Positions 1-11,900 of a stretch of DNA of 64,000 nt are shown piece after piece. The DNA lies in the NCBI RefSeq assembly GCF_905147045.1, contig NC_065917.1:1442501-1506500 (forward strand), in the 5' to 3' direction. The stretch's first letter is position 1; each line of letters starts with the position of its first letter. Origin of the DNA: Nymphalis io (taxonomy: Eukaryota; Arthropoda; Insecta; Lepidoptera; Nymphalidae). The notes beneath the pieces were generated by a model. It was not told the DNA's origin and ran no database searches. It saw only the letters and a list, made by a program, of their open reading frames with translations. Both the position numbers and the translations under genes were made by a program.

Positions 1-246
1 AGAGATTAGCCAACTGCGCAGGACATATTATAGTGCATAAGTGAGAGCGCAAGCACAAGTGCACTCTCTCTTTTATTATATACTTTCCGAGGCACGGGAG
101 TGTTCACACTTTCAACTTCCACTCCGGGATGCTAGTGAGTTGAGAGTCTTTGACAGAAAAATCCAATAACTTTTTATTTGGTTTTTCTGGGATTTGAATC
201 CAGGACATCAGAATCTGCGGCCTTATATCTAGCCCAACGAGGCAGA
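1..246 (-). repeat. SINE family C, cut by window edge
   Basis: Reads from the middle of the element (GAGATTAGCCAACTGCGCAG) to the tRNA-like head, whose reverse complement begins CTGCCTCGTTGGGCTAGAT. It lies just beyond the last clear exon of the small peptide gene. Confidence 0.85.
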
Positions 247-379
247 CAGGAAATTTACATTTATATATAAACCCAATTCCAATCAAGAAGGAGTAAAGAT
301 AAACGAAGTTCAGATTTGGAAATTCCACGAGATTTGTTAGTAGATCTGCATTAAGCACTACAAACTACTTATATCAACT

Positions 380-480
380 TTAAATGTACTTCCAAAGTTC
401 CGATAACAACTTCGCCGACATACGAAGCGCCATTTTTACACGTATCCATAACGATCCAAGTCAAGGTCATAGGTTTTTTT
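380..480. repeat. small non-coding repeat (TTCCGATAACAACTTCG family)
   Basis: A block containing AAAGTTCCGATAACAACTTC recurs with changes at about 28068-28120 and 46850-46900, each followed by a GCCATTTTT-type stretch. No coding sense seen. Confidence 0.5.
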
Positions 481-549
481 GTTTGTCTTTACTCCCCTGT
501 TAAACTCCTATTTTAAACTGCAATCAATAAAAATATATTTCAAACTTAC

Positions 550-3500
550 GGTGAACGAAGAATGTCAAGACATCGTTGAAGTTCTTTGGTTTTCCTGAAA
601 ACAAAATTGTTCAATTAAAAATAAGTACACGATACAGTACCAATAGATGGCGCTAATCGATTAAGTAGCGTTTCTGAATCGCGCAGGGAAGATATTTACG
701 ACTGTATTCTTAACAATCTTCGACTGAATGTATCAAATCCTTGTTCCGGAACATATTTAAATAAACGAAAAACGTCATCGCCCGTCACAGAAGATAAATA
801 TTAATTTTGGCGCGAAATTTAAGCGTAGCGTTTTTGAGGGCTATTTTTCATTTTAGTTGGTTTTTGTTAGCATTTTAAATAATTAATGGTGGTTTTTTTT
901 TAAATATATATAATAATATAGAAACTGCGTCTAGTGTTGACGACATTTATCGTTACGATAAAAAATAAATTTATAATAATATTAATTATAATTATATATG
1001 TATATATAATAAATGGAATAAATAGTTTTCTTTGTGTATTAGTTAAGTTAAAATAAATTTAAATTAAATAATTATTATAAATTGTAACTATATTAAAAAA
1101 GAAAATTGTTACTCAACATTTGTTAATTTTTGATTTGACATACGTGAGTATTCTAAAATATATTATCAGTTAGTTACCCACCTACTATCAATTAACCAAT
1201 AATTTATAACCAATTAACAATTTAATACTTCTTAATTCATACAATTATTGTACGAACAATTTGTGTTTGCGGCGCCAAGTTACGGATTACGCTACTGGCA
1301 ATATCGACTCTTGAATTAATTCGTGTAATATTAGGCTGTTAAGAGGTTTTTATAGTGTTTATTGTTAACTTACTTAGCTTTAGAAGACTTTGTTGGGCTT
1401 GAGAGTCGCATATCTTGGATGTTGCTAGAAAAAAATATCATAAATATATAAATAGAAGTGACATTAAACAATCTACGCAGTGTATTCCTAAGTATGATAA
1501 AGGTACCAATAGATGGCGCTAATTATATTATTAAAATTTCTGAATAGATTTTTGTTAAAGGTGTGTAACCTGGCTATTTTGGTAAGTAAATTAAAGATGT
1601 TTATGAATGTGTAGCAATGATCAAGAATTGAGTTAACTTAGGATAGGATCGTGTCCCTTTTTCAGATGGCCCTGAGAAGGATAGCAGCCGGGATGGCCTT
1701 GCGCTGCCCTACGCACTAGCGAGGAATGCGGGGGGGGACGAGATTACCTTTCCCCCCCCTAAGGAGAGCTCCGCCCAGCCACGAGCTGAGCTGAACTAAA
1801 AAAAACGATCGTGTCCCCTGAAGGCTCCGTCGAGCCACGAGCAGAACACAGCACGGGAGAGGCCGCGGATAAGTTATATCAGAACGATCTCGCAGCCTCT
1901 CCGATTCGTGCCGAGGACGGCCATCACAGTGATTTTAGTGGATATGAATCCCACATAACCCGGTTTCCCCCCATCGGAGCTAGGTACCTTTCTGAAGGTA
2001 ATCATTTCAAAATACATTGAAAAAGAAATATTATAGATCGTGGAATATGGGGTTGAAATAAAAATTGGGCCCACTCTATCATTAAAAATATATCTTTTGT
2101 TATAATATATGATTTAAATATATTAAATTCGAATAAAAAAAATTAGAATTTTATATTTGTTTGTTTATACTTACGCTTCAAGCCCTTGAAGATGATACCT
2201 AAGCTTGCAGAAATAGTAAGCCCCTTCTGAAAAATAAACAATTCATTTAAATAGATAATTTATCATAGACAATAGTAGTAGGCCCGAGATGGCCCTGTGG
2301 TAAGAACGCGAAGCACCACTGAATTTTCATGTGCTTAATTTGTGATTATAATTCATCTCGTGCTTTATGGTGAAGGAAAACATCGTGAGGAAACCTGCAT
2401 GTGTCTAATTTCACTGAAGTTCTGCCACATGTGAATTCTACCAACCCGCATTGGAGCAGCGTGGTGGAATAAGCTCCAAACCTTCTCCTCAAAAAGAGGA
2501 GAGGAGGCCTTTAGCCCAGCAGTGGGACATTCACAGGCTGTTACGGTTACGGTAATAGTAGTAGGACTAAACATTAAAAAACCTTAGATTTACATATTCC
2601 ATACGATTCGCTAATATCTCTGCTGTATTACACACTGCAAACAGTTCTCGAGTAATATATCTCTATATATACCACGACACTGTTACACTTATCTACTTAT
2701 AGCTTAAATTCATACTCAAATGCTATTTTTTGTTAACTTTTACGGGTAGGCGGACGGGCAAATGGGGCACGTAATGGTAATGGTCTCCACCACCAATAGC
2801 CATTGGTGATAACATAAATTAATCACTACATCACCAATGCGCCGCCAACCTTGGGAACTAGCATGTTATGTCCCTTGTACCTGTAGTTCACTAACTCACT
2901 ATTGCTGTTTAGAGGTAGAATATCTGATGAGTGGGTAATACTCACCCAGGTGGACTTGAACAAAGCTCAACTACCAAGTAAAAAATCTATAAAATGACTT
3001 TAATAACGATACTAATAGCGATAAGTTCATTCGCTTTGTCGTAATTGTATAATATAAAATTAATAAAATTAACTCACTTTTTTCCTATGGTCAACTCGAT
3101 GGTGGGGGCTGCAAGCTACAGTAGCAACCTGGGAACAAAAAACAAGAGTCAGTACAACTCAGATAAGCCACAGAATTTAAAAAATTAGCATTAGACACAT
3201 TGCACACGATATTCGGCCAAGGAGGTTGCACTTGTGAAATTCACCTCCCTATGTAAATTTATTCAATATATATATTGAATAAATTTAGGATGTAATGAAT
3301 AATAGAACTGTCTCTGTCTATATACACGCTTATTTACAAAACTACCGAACGGAATTTCTAAGGGGTTTCAGCCGCAAGCCTGTTAAAGGCACAACCGCTA
3401 CAGCCATCGTGTGTAATAAGACCAATCACGCGAACGAATTCGTGGGCAACAGCTAGTTGATTGATATGGCAACATATAAAATGGTCGTACAATTTAGTAT

Positions 3501-4166
3501 TTATTAATACTTATAACAACTGAATGTATTGTCATTGCAAAAAATAATCTTGTATTATGTTAAAAAAATGGGCGATTTCAAAATTTTCCCAGACAGTGTT
3601 GCCCGTGATTCTGGTAATTTTTTATTTTTATTTTGAAGTTCTACTTAGATTTTTGAAAGTTATATTTCACTGCGGAATGGAAATGATCTCGAATTAGTAA
3701 TGTTTAATCTTTATTTCATCAGTTTACTCTATAAAAAGTTATTACAACCTAAAGTTTTCGTACGGATCTATACTGTCTGCTATTTTATACTTATATATAT
3801 AAAAAAATAATGTGATTTCAATATAAATGCCTCCTTTAAACTTAATATAACTAATTATGAGTTAACAAAACCAAAAAAAACCGCTGTTTTTTTTTAAATG
3901 ATAGTTACGCGGAGGGGTAAACAAGTGCCGTAATACATCCCTTACATCGGCAATGCGCCACCAACCTTGGGAACTAAGATGATACGTCTTTAGCTACACT
4001 AGCTCACTCACCTTTCCAACCTAAAGGGGCATATAAAGTTTGCTGGGGTACAATATGTAATGCGTCGATCGATTTGCACTAAGCCGTACAAACTAAAAAT
4101 TATAAACGAATAATAAAAAAAAATACTTACTAAAGCTACCAAAATCAAGAGCTTGAGGGACACCAT
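550..4166 (-). CDS. small cationic secreted peptide, micro-exon gene
   Basis: Not a family I recognise. Four exons join in phase on the minus strand: 4131-4166 (MVSLKLLILVAL), 3078-3128, 2175-2226 and 550-594. Every junction has an AG acceptor and a GT donor (GTAAGT, GTGAGT, GTAAGT, GTAAGT), and the phases 0/0, 0/1 and 1/1 match. The start is chosen because it opens a hydrophobic signal peptide that runs across the first intron, with likely cleavage near VAC-SPHH. The mature part is rich in Lys/Arg with few acidic residues. It has basic clusters RKKK and LKRKPK on either side of a hydrophobic stretch GLTISASLGIIFKG, then FNDVLTFFVH. Exons are only 36-52 bases. The last donor at 548-549 shows that the gene continues. 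A weak acceptor at 497-498 would add Arg-Glu and a stop at 489 (63 residues in all); otherwise the last exon is outside the window. Secretion is well supported; function is unknown. Confidence 0.7.
600..1640. other. AT-rich intron, no gene seen
   Basis: Intron of the small peptide gene. It is mostly AT-rich sequence without open frames of note. The phrase TACCAATAGATGGCGCTAAT occurs twice (about 639 and 1504), so a short repeat is present in two copies. Confidence 0.5.
1655..2060 (+). mobile_element. non-LTR retrotransposon 3' region, degenerate
   Basis: GC-richer block with GCCACGAGCTGAG, CAGCACGGG and a GGTACCTTTCTGAAGGT motif. A related block lies at 34460-34745. The composition contrasts sharply with the flanks and resembles the 3' untranslated ends of arthropod non-LTR elements. 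Family assignment is tentative. Confidence 0.5.
2282..2554 (+). repeat. SINE A, B-box-deleted form
   Basis: tRNA-like head CCGAGATGGCCCTGTGGTAA with the A box, but the sequence jumps from AAGAACGCG directly to AAGCACCACTG, losing about 37 bases including the B box. Tail ends in GTTACGGTTACGG. Confidence 0.9.
2590..2712. repeat. repeat shared with 46585-46850
   Basis: GCTAATATCTCTGCTGTATTAC and later CACGACACTGTTACACTTA-type sequence recur around 46590-46820. Non-coding; possibly a MITE fragment. Confidence 0.45.
2741..2980 (-). repeat. repeat B copy
   Basis: Diverged copy from GGTAGGCGGACGGGCAAATG to the CTACCAAGTA end. Lies in the intron before exon 2 of the peptide gene. Confidence 0.8.
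3890..4092 (-). repeat. repeat B copy, diverged
   Basis: Contains ATGCGCCACCAACCTTGGGA and the typical CTAGCTCACTCACC region. It ends about 40 bases from exon 1 of the peptide gene. Confidence 0.7.
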
Positions 4167-4841
4167 TTTCACGATTGGAACGTGAAAATTATAACAAACA
4201 TGATAAAATATTCCAATTTATAGTAATTAAAACAATGAAAAATTTAATGTTTAATCAGATGTGTTTGATTAACATTTATTGATCCAATATAAATTATTGT
4301 TAAGGCTTTGATAGGCCAATAACGTCAGCCGTCTCTTATTATGTAAAATAGCTTTGTTCAACCCTGATGTGACATTTTTTTTCTCTTTATTAGGTTCACA
4401 AGCAAATGTCGCACACAAGAAATAAAAAAAAACAAACAAATATGAAATTCGAAGCCACTTTTTTATCATGTAAAATAGCGTTGTTCATTTCTGATTCTAC
4501 ATTTTTTTTTCTTTATTAGGTCCATAAGCTAACAATCGCATAAGAAGTAAAATTTAAAAAAAAACAATATAAAATGCAAAACCTCTTTTTTATGTAAGGC
4601 TCACCTGATGGAATTTGACTACCACCGCCCATGAGCACTTGCAACACCGGAGGGTTTGCCCCCTGCAAACGTTGCTTTTAAGGAATGTTGGCTCTTTTCT
4701 CGAAGGTTTCTATCTCATATCGGTTCAGATAAGTCAGCAGCGTTATGGTTCCACAAAATGATCGTGCGAGGTAGGAAATACCTTAAAAATATTAAACATT
4801 ATAGTATATACGTCACGATATAATTAGTATTAAATTATACT

Positions 4842-5130
4842 ACTGGTGGTAGGGCTTTGTGCAAGCTCGTCTGAGTAGGTACCACCCACTCATCAGATAT
4901 TCTACCGCAAAACAGCAGTACTTGGTATTATTGTGTTCCCGTTTGAAGGGTGAGCCGGTGTAATTACAGGCACAAGGGGCGTAACATCTTAGTTCTCAAG
5001 CTTGGTAGCGCATTGGCAATGTAAGCGATGGTAAACATTTCTTACAATGCCAATGTATTTCTGGGCGTTGGTGATCACTTACTATCAGGTGGCCCATATG
5101 CTCGTCCGCTTGGCGATACTATAAAAAAAG
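4842..5130 (+). repeat. repeat B, near full length
   Basis: Runs from ACTGGTGGTAGGGCTTTGTG to ACTATAAAAAAAG. This is a good reference copy showing both ends and the poly(A). Confidence 0.9.
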
Positions 5131-5775
5131 TTGATTCTGCTAGCGTTTATTTATTCATAACTAAAGGATTTCATCAAAATCTGTCAAGCCGTTCAGAACG
5201 TAAAGAATTTCTAATACACGCACACCGGAATTTCATATTTAACGATAGCCAGTGTTCTTATATCATTGTATTGTTTTCTTGTATGTATGTGTCGGTACGC
5301 TTTCATGTGTCATTTTCAGAGCTGACGAGTACATACCTCCCCCCCCCACCTGAGTTGATGAAAGGGGACAGAAAAGGCCACAGGAATCATTTTAGTTTAA
5401 AGCAAGTAAAACTGCGGAGCATATTTAATAAAATATAACTTAAAAAGTCCTTAAATGTCAAATGTTTTAAAAGTTATTGAAATTTTTATTTTTAATTATT
5501 ATTAGTAAATATGTAATTATTTATATTATTTATATAAAGGAACCTTGCCTATCATATTATTGATCTATATTAACACGAATAGCTACTAAATCATTTTTTT
5601 TATCATTTATAAGTCAGCGTTCGACTGTTTTCTTGCTTGATGTTAAGCAACGGCACGGTCTAGAACGCAGCACTCTTTGTTAGAAGAAACCTGTTTATTC
5701 TGGATTTAACATGGAGACAACAACGTTGTACCTATCAGGAAATACAGACTCAGGCAAAGTATTCAACAGTTTGGC

Positions 5776-6035
5776 GGGCCGGTTGGCGTGGTTGGTAGAT
5801 ACCTGCCTTTCACGCCGAAGGTTTTAGTTCGATTCCCACCCAGAACAGTCATTTGTGTGCATGAACATCTCTGTTTGCCCTGAGTCTGAGTGTAATTATC
5901 TATATAAGTATGTATTTAAAAAAGAAAAGTAGTATATGTAGTATATCAGTTGTCTAGTTTCCATAGTATAAGCTCTGCATAGTTTGGAATCAGATGGCCG
6001 TGTGTGAATAATGTACCAGGATATTATTAGTCTTG
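5776..6035 (+). repeat. SINE D
   Basis: Head GCCGGTTGGCGTGGTTGGTA resembles a tRNA 5' half with A box, and GTTCGATTCCCACCC is a B-box/T-arm-like sequence. The body includes TGTAGTATATCAGTTGTC and ends ATATTATTA. Confidence 0.88.
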
Positions 6036-6412
6036 CAGTATCCTACCTACCTATATACCTACATACTTATATATATGAGAAGGTATATAATATTTATATA
6101 TAAGTGAATGCGCTTCGCAATTTCACCCGCTGTAAAGCCATTGACGTGACAAGCATGAATTTCATAACCTTGTTTTTTTTTTTAAAAAAAACTTTGGTGC
6201 TGTAAAAAACATCAAACATTCCCTCAATGCCAATGCGACCAACCACCAACCTCATACACTGGCTCACTCAACCTTCAAACCATAATATACATATTGTTGT
6301 TTGGCGAATATCCTGACGATAAGTGGTACCTATTTTACTATATGCCTTAATTGTACATTTATTTAGGCAATATACATGTTTTGTATTTTTCTCTTTGTGG
6401 TGTGATGTACAA

Positions 6413-6440
6413 TAAAGTATTAAAGTAAAGTAAAGTAAAG
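6413..6440. repeat. short tandem repeat (AAAGT)n
   Basis: Four to five near-perfect AAAGT units. Confidence 0.85.
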
Positions 6441-6833
6441 TCTATGCCACCAAGCCAAATATATTATAATATATTTTGTTTAATGTAATAGATTATATCC
6501 GCAAGTGGGACTTTACAGAATGGATGTTTGTCCCAGCAGTGGAAATACCGGATTTCATTATGAAGCGGTTAGCGATATAGATTTAAGCTTAGTGGACGTA
6601 AAACTTTACATATCTGCGTCACCAAATATATTATATTAAAAAAATAATGTCTTTAGCATACCAAATTGCTCTCTAAATATATACATATAAATAAATTTGA
6701 AGTGTCTGTTTGTATATTTGTCCGTTATACTTATATGGTATATAATTATTATAAGTGACAATTCTAAGTTACTATTTAGTCTTTATTTCATCAAAATCGG
6801 TCCAGTGTATCAAAAGTTATAATCATCCAGAAA

Positions 6834-6988
6834 GATTTCGGCCACTGCGGCCAATCTCAAGAGAGATTACCAAACTGCACACGAGACATTATAGTGCACA
6901 AGTGTGTGCGCAAACACAGGTGCACTCTCTACTCCCTAACTCTCATAATTCAATGGGATGGCAATCCGACACGTCAAATTTTATAACA
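6834..6988 (-). repeat. SINE C, head-truncated
   Basis: From GATTTCGGCCACTGCGGCCA to GGCAATCCGACACG; the tRNA-like head half is missing. Confidence 0.85.
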
Positions 6989-7261
6989 ACTTAAGTTTAT
7001 TTAATTTAATATATGACATAACCACGAGACAAATAGATGCTCGACGTTTTTAAGTTTTTAAGCATCTGTGTCAACAGAATACACGCTATTGTTTCCACTG
7101 AGTAAACAAGGCCGGTAGAGGGGTCATTGATAATAGGGAATTATGGAATTTGATATTTATTAAAACAATTTATAATTGTATAATACTAATCAATAAATGT
7201 GGTGTAAAATGAATAATTCCATGTGTTGTTTATTAAAATAATATATTCCTATTATATATAG

Positions 7262-7345
7262 CAACGAAGTGTATAGTATACGTAGACATACAAGGGAGTA
7301 GGGAGCGGAGATATGACCCCATAAGAGAGCGTCATATCGTTATGG
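7262..7345. repeat. repeat shared with 43600-43725
   Basis: GCAACGAAGTGTATAGTATACG ends and a GAGAGCGTCAT block recur in reverse complement near 43610-43720. Non-coding. Confidence 0.5.
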
Positions 7346-7450
7346 TACAATCAAGGCCCATAAACAAGCCAATTCATTAAGCCAATCCGATATTGGCTTC
7401 GTTTAAATATAAACATTTAAACATAAAATTTTAGTTATATAAGGATTTTA

Positions 7451-7698
7451 TGTTATAGGCAGGCGGACGAGCAAATGAGACACCTCATGGTGAGTGGTCA
7501 CCAACGCTCATAGATATTAGCGATGTAAGATGTAAAAAATAATTACCTTGCATCACCAATGCGCCACCAACCATGGGAACTGAGATGATATGACCCTTGT
7601 GCCTGTAGTTAAATTGGCTCAAAGTATTGCTGCTTGGCGGCAGAATATCTGACGAGTGGCAGAATATTTTACGGGCCTGCACAAAGCCCACCAGGTAA
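7451..7698 (-). repeat. repeat B copy
   Basis: From GGCAGGCGGACGAGCAAATG to CACAAAGCCCACCAGGTA. Confidence 0.85.
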
Positions 7699-8067
7699 AA
7701 CTTTAAAAAGTGCTAAAAATGCTTCACGCTTGTCAAAGTCTATTGATGGTGTTTTACAAAAGATCATAACAAGTATTATTCTGTTGCTGTTACTTAAAAA
7801 ACTTTTATCTACAATACGATTTATATGTCAGTAATATGTCAAAACTATAAAAAGTACTAAACAATTGTATTTCATCTCGATAACTTTCATACTCATATGA
7901 TAGTATTCATACTCACAAGGCAACGCGTGAGGTCTATGACAGATAACTCATCGCAGTACATCCCACTGCTGGGCTGACCTCTCATATTTTTTTGAATACA
8001 AGTAGAGGAAGAGGTTTATGTATAAAAAATAGGCTTAGGTTAATGTCGCTTGTACTTTTCATCTTAT

Positions 8068-8360
8068 AATTTATTTATTTTTTATAGTATAGGTAGGCGG
8101 ACGAGCATATGAGCTACCTGATGGTAAGTGGGCACCAACGCCCATAGACATTGACATTGTAAGAAATGTTAATCATCGCTTATTTCGCCAATGCGCCACT
8201 AACCTTAGGAATGTTATGTTTTTCCTTGTGCTTGTAATTACACTGGCACACTCATCCTTCAAACCGGAACACGACAATACCAAGTACTGCTATTTTGCGG
8301 TAGAATATCTGATGAGTGGTTGGACCCAGACCAGCTTGCTCATAACCCTTCCAATATAAA
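8068..8360 (-). repeat. repeat B copy
   Basis: From TATAGTATAGGTAGGCGGAC to CCAGACCAGCTTGC, with the last bases diverged. Confidence 0.85.
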
Positions 8361-8706
8361 TACTTTATGCTATATTTGTTACAACAACAATTTGTAAAAA
8401 GCCAGTCTACGTAAAACTTACATATAAATTGAAGCATAAATATGCAAAGAAAGATTATTTTTAATTTTTAAGGAATTCATTTAGTCATGAAATGCGTGAT
8501 TAGTTTTAATTAATATTTTTAATAATTGCAATTGTGATATCTCTAATTGACTTTTTACTGATTAATGTACCTATATAGATATAAAATTAAATTTTAACAT
8601 TTTTAAAAATTTACTTCTGATTTTATGTTAATTTTAATTATGAATATGGAAGTGCTTTGTACACTTGCATATTAGATATATTATTATTGCTGTATAAAAG
8701 TAAGTA

Positions 8707-8808
8707 AGTAACAGTCTGTAAATGTCCCACTGCTGGGCTAAGGCCTCCTCTATCTTTTTGAGGAGAAGAATTTGAAGCTTATTTCAACACGCCGCTCCAA
8801 TGCGGGAT
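8707..8808 (-). repeat. SINE A, tail fragment
   Basis: AGTAACAGTCTGTAAATGTC to CTCCAATGCGGGA; the head portion is absent. Confidence 0.85.
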
Positions 8809-8981
8809 AACTATAACTATAACTTTGTTAACGTCTATAACTTCGTTAACGCGTTTGTAACTATTTACCATTGTCATATATCAATTAAGAAAAAATTGTT
8901 GTCAATGGTATATTTTATTATAATTATGTTATAAAGACTATTTATTTTTTGCTTTTACAAAATTTGAGTGTGATATTTTAA

Positions 8982-11900
8982 TTAGGTATTAATAGGTTTG
9001 AAGGTTCGAAGAATTGGTGGAGCAATGGTGGTGAGGTAGTCTCCTTCAGTAGTTTCCGTTTCCGTTGTCTCTCTTGTTTTAGTTACCTGTTGGTATAATA
9101 CGTAACAAATTAAGGCTAATTCAATTCAATTCCATTTATTTACCAGTAACAGCCTGTGAATGTCCCATTGTTGGGCTAAGGCCTCCTCTCCCTTTTTTTT
9201 CGAGAAGGTTTTGGAGCTTATTCCACCACGCTTATTCTACCAAGGTCGGTGTAATACACATGTGGCTGAATTTCAATGAAATTAGACACATGCAGGTTTC
9301 CTCATGATGTTTTCCTTCACCGTAAAGCACGAGATGAATTATAATCACAAATTAAGCTCATGAAAATTCAGTACTGCTTGCCCGGGTTTGAACCCACGAT
9401 CATCGGTTTAGATTCACGCGATCTTACCACTTGACCAATCCGGCTTTTTATTTATTTATTTGCTTTAAACAAAACATACATACATTATGACATGCAAATA
9501 TTTTAACTTAAATTATAAATTAAAATTATTTTAACTTAATTACATTACATTATAATTCTTCATTCAAATATTTATTGCAGGAATTCTTTTACCGCGTAAA
9601 AACATTTGTAAACCAACCTTATTGGCAGAAGGCACCTTATTATAAATTTTCACTACCGTACAACTCTTTGAGCAGAGAGCTGTTTTACACGGTAGCATAT
9701 ACAATTTATTTGGATATCGCGTATTAAATGATACAATATTCTGATTTGTCTCAAAGTAAGGCTACGTTAAGCCTTTCTTAATGCGAATCCGAAATTATGT
9801 ATAGAGATTTTGTATCGACAAATTCTCGAAAGTAGTTTGAGGTTCACACAATCCCGTGCTTTGAATAGCACGTAAAGTCGATCCTGTGCCTGGACTATTT
9901 CCGATCGTGTCGGATTTGTCGTCCCATCGGGTTATAAGAGTGAGGAAATAGTGCTTGTATTTGCGCACACACATATGCGTTGGGTAACTTCTTCTATGGT
10001 ATGGTCACGATGGCCGAAATCGATCAGGACCTCATCAGTTACCTGGTGATTATGTTCCGTTGTAATCTTTAATGACTGATCACCCCCATCCGGTAATTGC
10101 GTTGAAATTGGCAATCTGTCTTCCGTCGCGAAGTTTTCCATGAACGCATGGAGACACCGGCTTCGAATAACAAAGTCATATTAGTTAGCTGCAGGAATAT
10201 AGCACGTGGTGAAAAAATTCAGAAGTCAGACGAGCAAGTTATAAAAAGACACTACAAGAACTGGTTGTAATTAAAACTAGTATCGGATTATTTACTGAGC
10301 TAGGCTGGGGAAAGGTTAAATAAAAAAACGGAGCGTGGTTACAGTAACAGCCTGTTAATGTCCCACTGCTGGGCTAAGGCCTCCTCTCCCTTTTTTGAGG
10401 AGAAGGTTTAGAGCTTATTCCACCACGCTGCTCTAATGCGGGTTGGTAGAATACACATGTGATATAATTTCAATGAAATTAGACACATGCAGGTTTCCTC
10501 ACGATGTTTTCCGTCACCGTCAAGCACGAGATGAATTATAATCACAAATTAAGCACATGAAAATTCAGTGGTGCTTACCCGGGTTTGAACCCACGATGAT
10601 CGGTTAAGATTCACGCGTTCTAACCACTAGGCCATCTCGGCTACAATGACAGACATTTTTTATTATATTTATTGGTGGTAGAGCTTTGAGAGCGCAAACT
10701 CGTCTGGGTAGGTACCACCCACTCATCAGATATTCTACCGAAAAACAGCAGTACTTGGTATTGTTGTGTTCCGATTTGAAGGGTAACGTCTTAGTTCCCA
10801 AGGTGGTTCTTTCAATGCCCATATCTATGGGCGTTGGTGATAACTTACCATCAGGTGGCCCATATGCTCATCCGCCTTCCTATACTATAAAAAAAAACAT
10901 TTTCTTTTTATTATTGACAGTGGCACTAAAGAGGTTTAGCGTCATTATGTTCGGAGTACGTTCATATTTTCAACAAGTTATGTCCTTTTGTCTGTTTTAA
11001 TGCGCTGTGCTCGTAATTACACAAATCATACTTTTAAACCGGTACACAGCAATATCAATATATATCTATCCTACTGTGTCTTTTTCTTAGTGGTAGGCCT
11101 TTAGTGCAAGCCCGTAAGTAAGCGGTACCTAACTAGGTACCGCCTACTCATCAAATATTCTAACGCTAATAAGGGGTTGAAAGGAGGAGTGAGTCAGTGA
11201 CACTTCAGACACAAAGGACATGACTTCTTGGTTCCCAAGTTTTGGCGATGTAATGAATGCTTAATATTTCTAACTGCGCTAATATCTTTTGTCGGTGGTG
11301 ACCACTTACCATCTACCTATATTATAAAAAAACTTACCCAAAATATTCATACCCTATCTCTCGGACGCGGTTCGATTCTTCTATACTAAGTACCGAAAAC
11401 TGCTTCAGGTAGGTATCGAGTTCATCGACCCGAGATTTAGTAGTTCCGGATTTTAAAATTTTTCTTTTCCTATTAATGATTTTTCTGAGAAATGTAAATA
11501 CTTAATTATTAATACAGGAGGTCCTGTCTAGTGCCCACGTATTAGGGGTGCTGGTGTTAGCCAATGGTCATTTTCACAAACACATCTGCTCCTCCCTTTC
11601 TAATCTCATATTTTCTTGGTGATCTCACTTTATACAAACATTTATATTGAATCAAAATTACTTTATTCAACATAGAAGCATTATACAAACTTATCAATTG
11701 TCAATGAGAAACTACCATACTACATACTAATTACAGGCACAAGGGACATAAGATCTTGGTTCCCAAGGTTGGTGTCGCATTGGCGATGTAAGCGATGAGT
11801 AACATTTCTTAGAAAGCCAATGAATCTATATATGTTGGTGACCACTTCCTATCAGGTGCCCATTTGCTTGTCGGCGTAACTATACAAAAAAAAAAAATAC

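Noticed and set aside
5028..5438. Plus-strand ORF of 136 codons
   Set aside because: It starts within a repeat B copy and continues into AT-rich DNA; the same open piece recurs in other B copies.
9932..10195. Minus-strand open stretch (FMENFATEDRLPISTQLPDG, TTEHNHQ) resembling a zinc-finger transposon protein
   Set aside because: It has no acceptor in frame, ends inside a SINE C remnant, and the EHNHQ likeness to FLYWCH-type fingers is too short to name.
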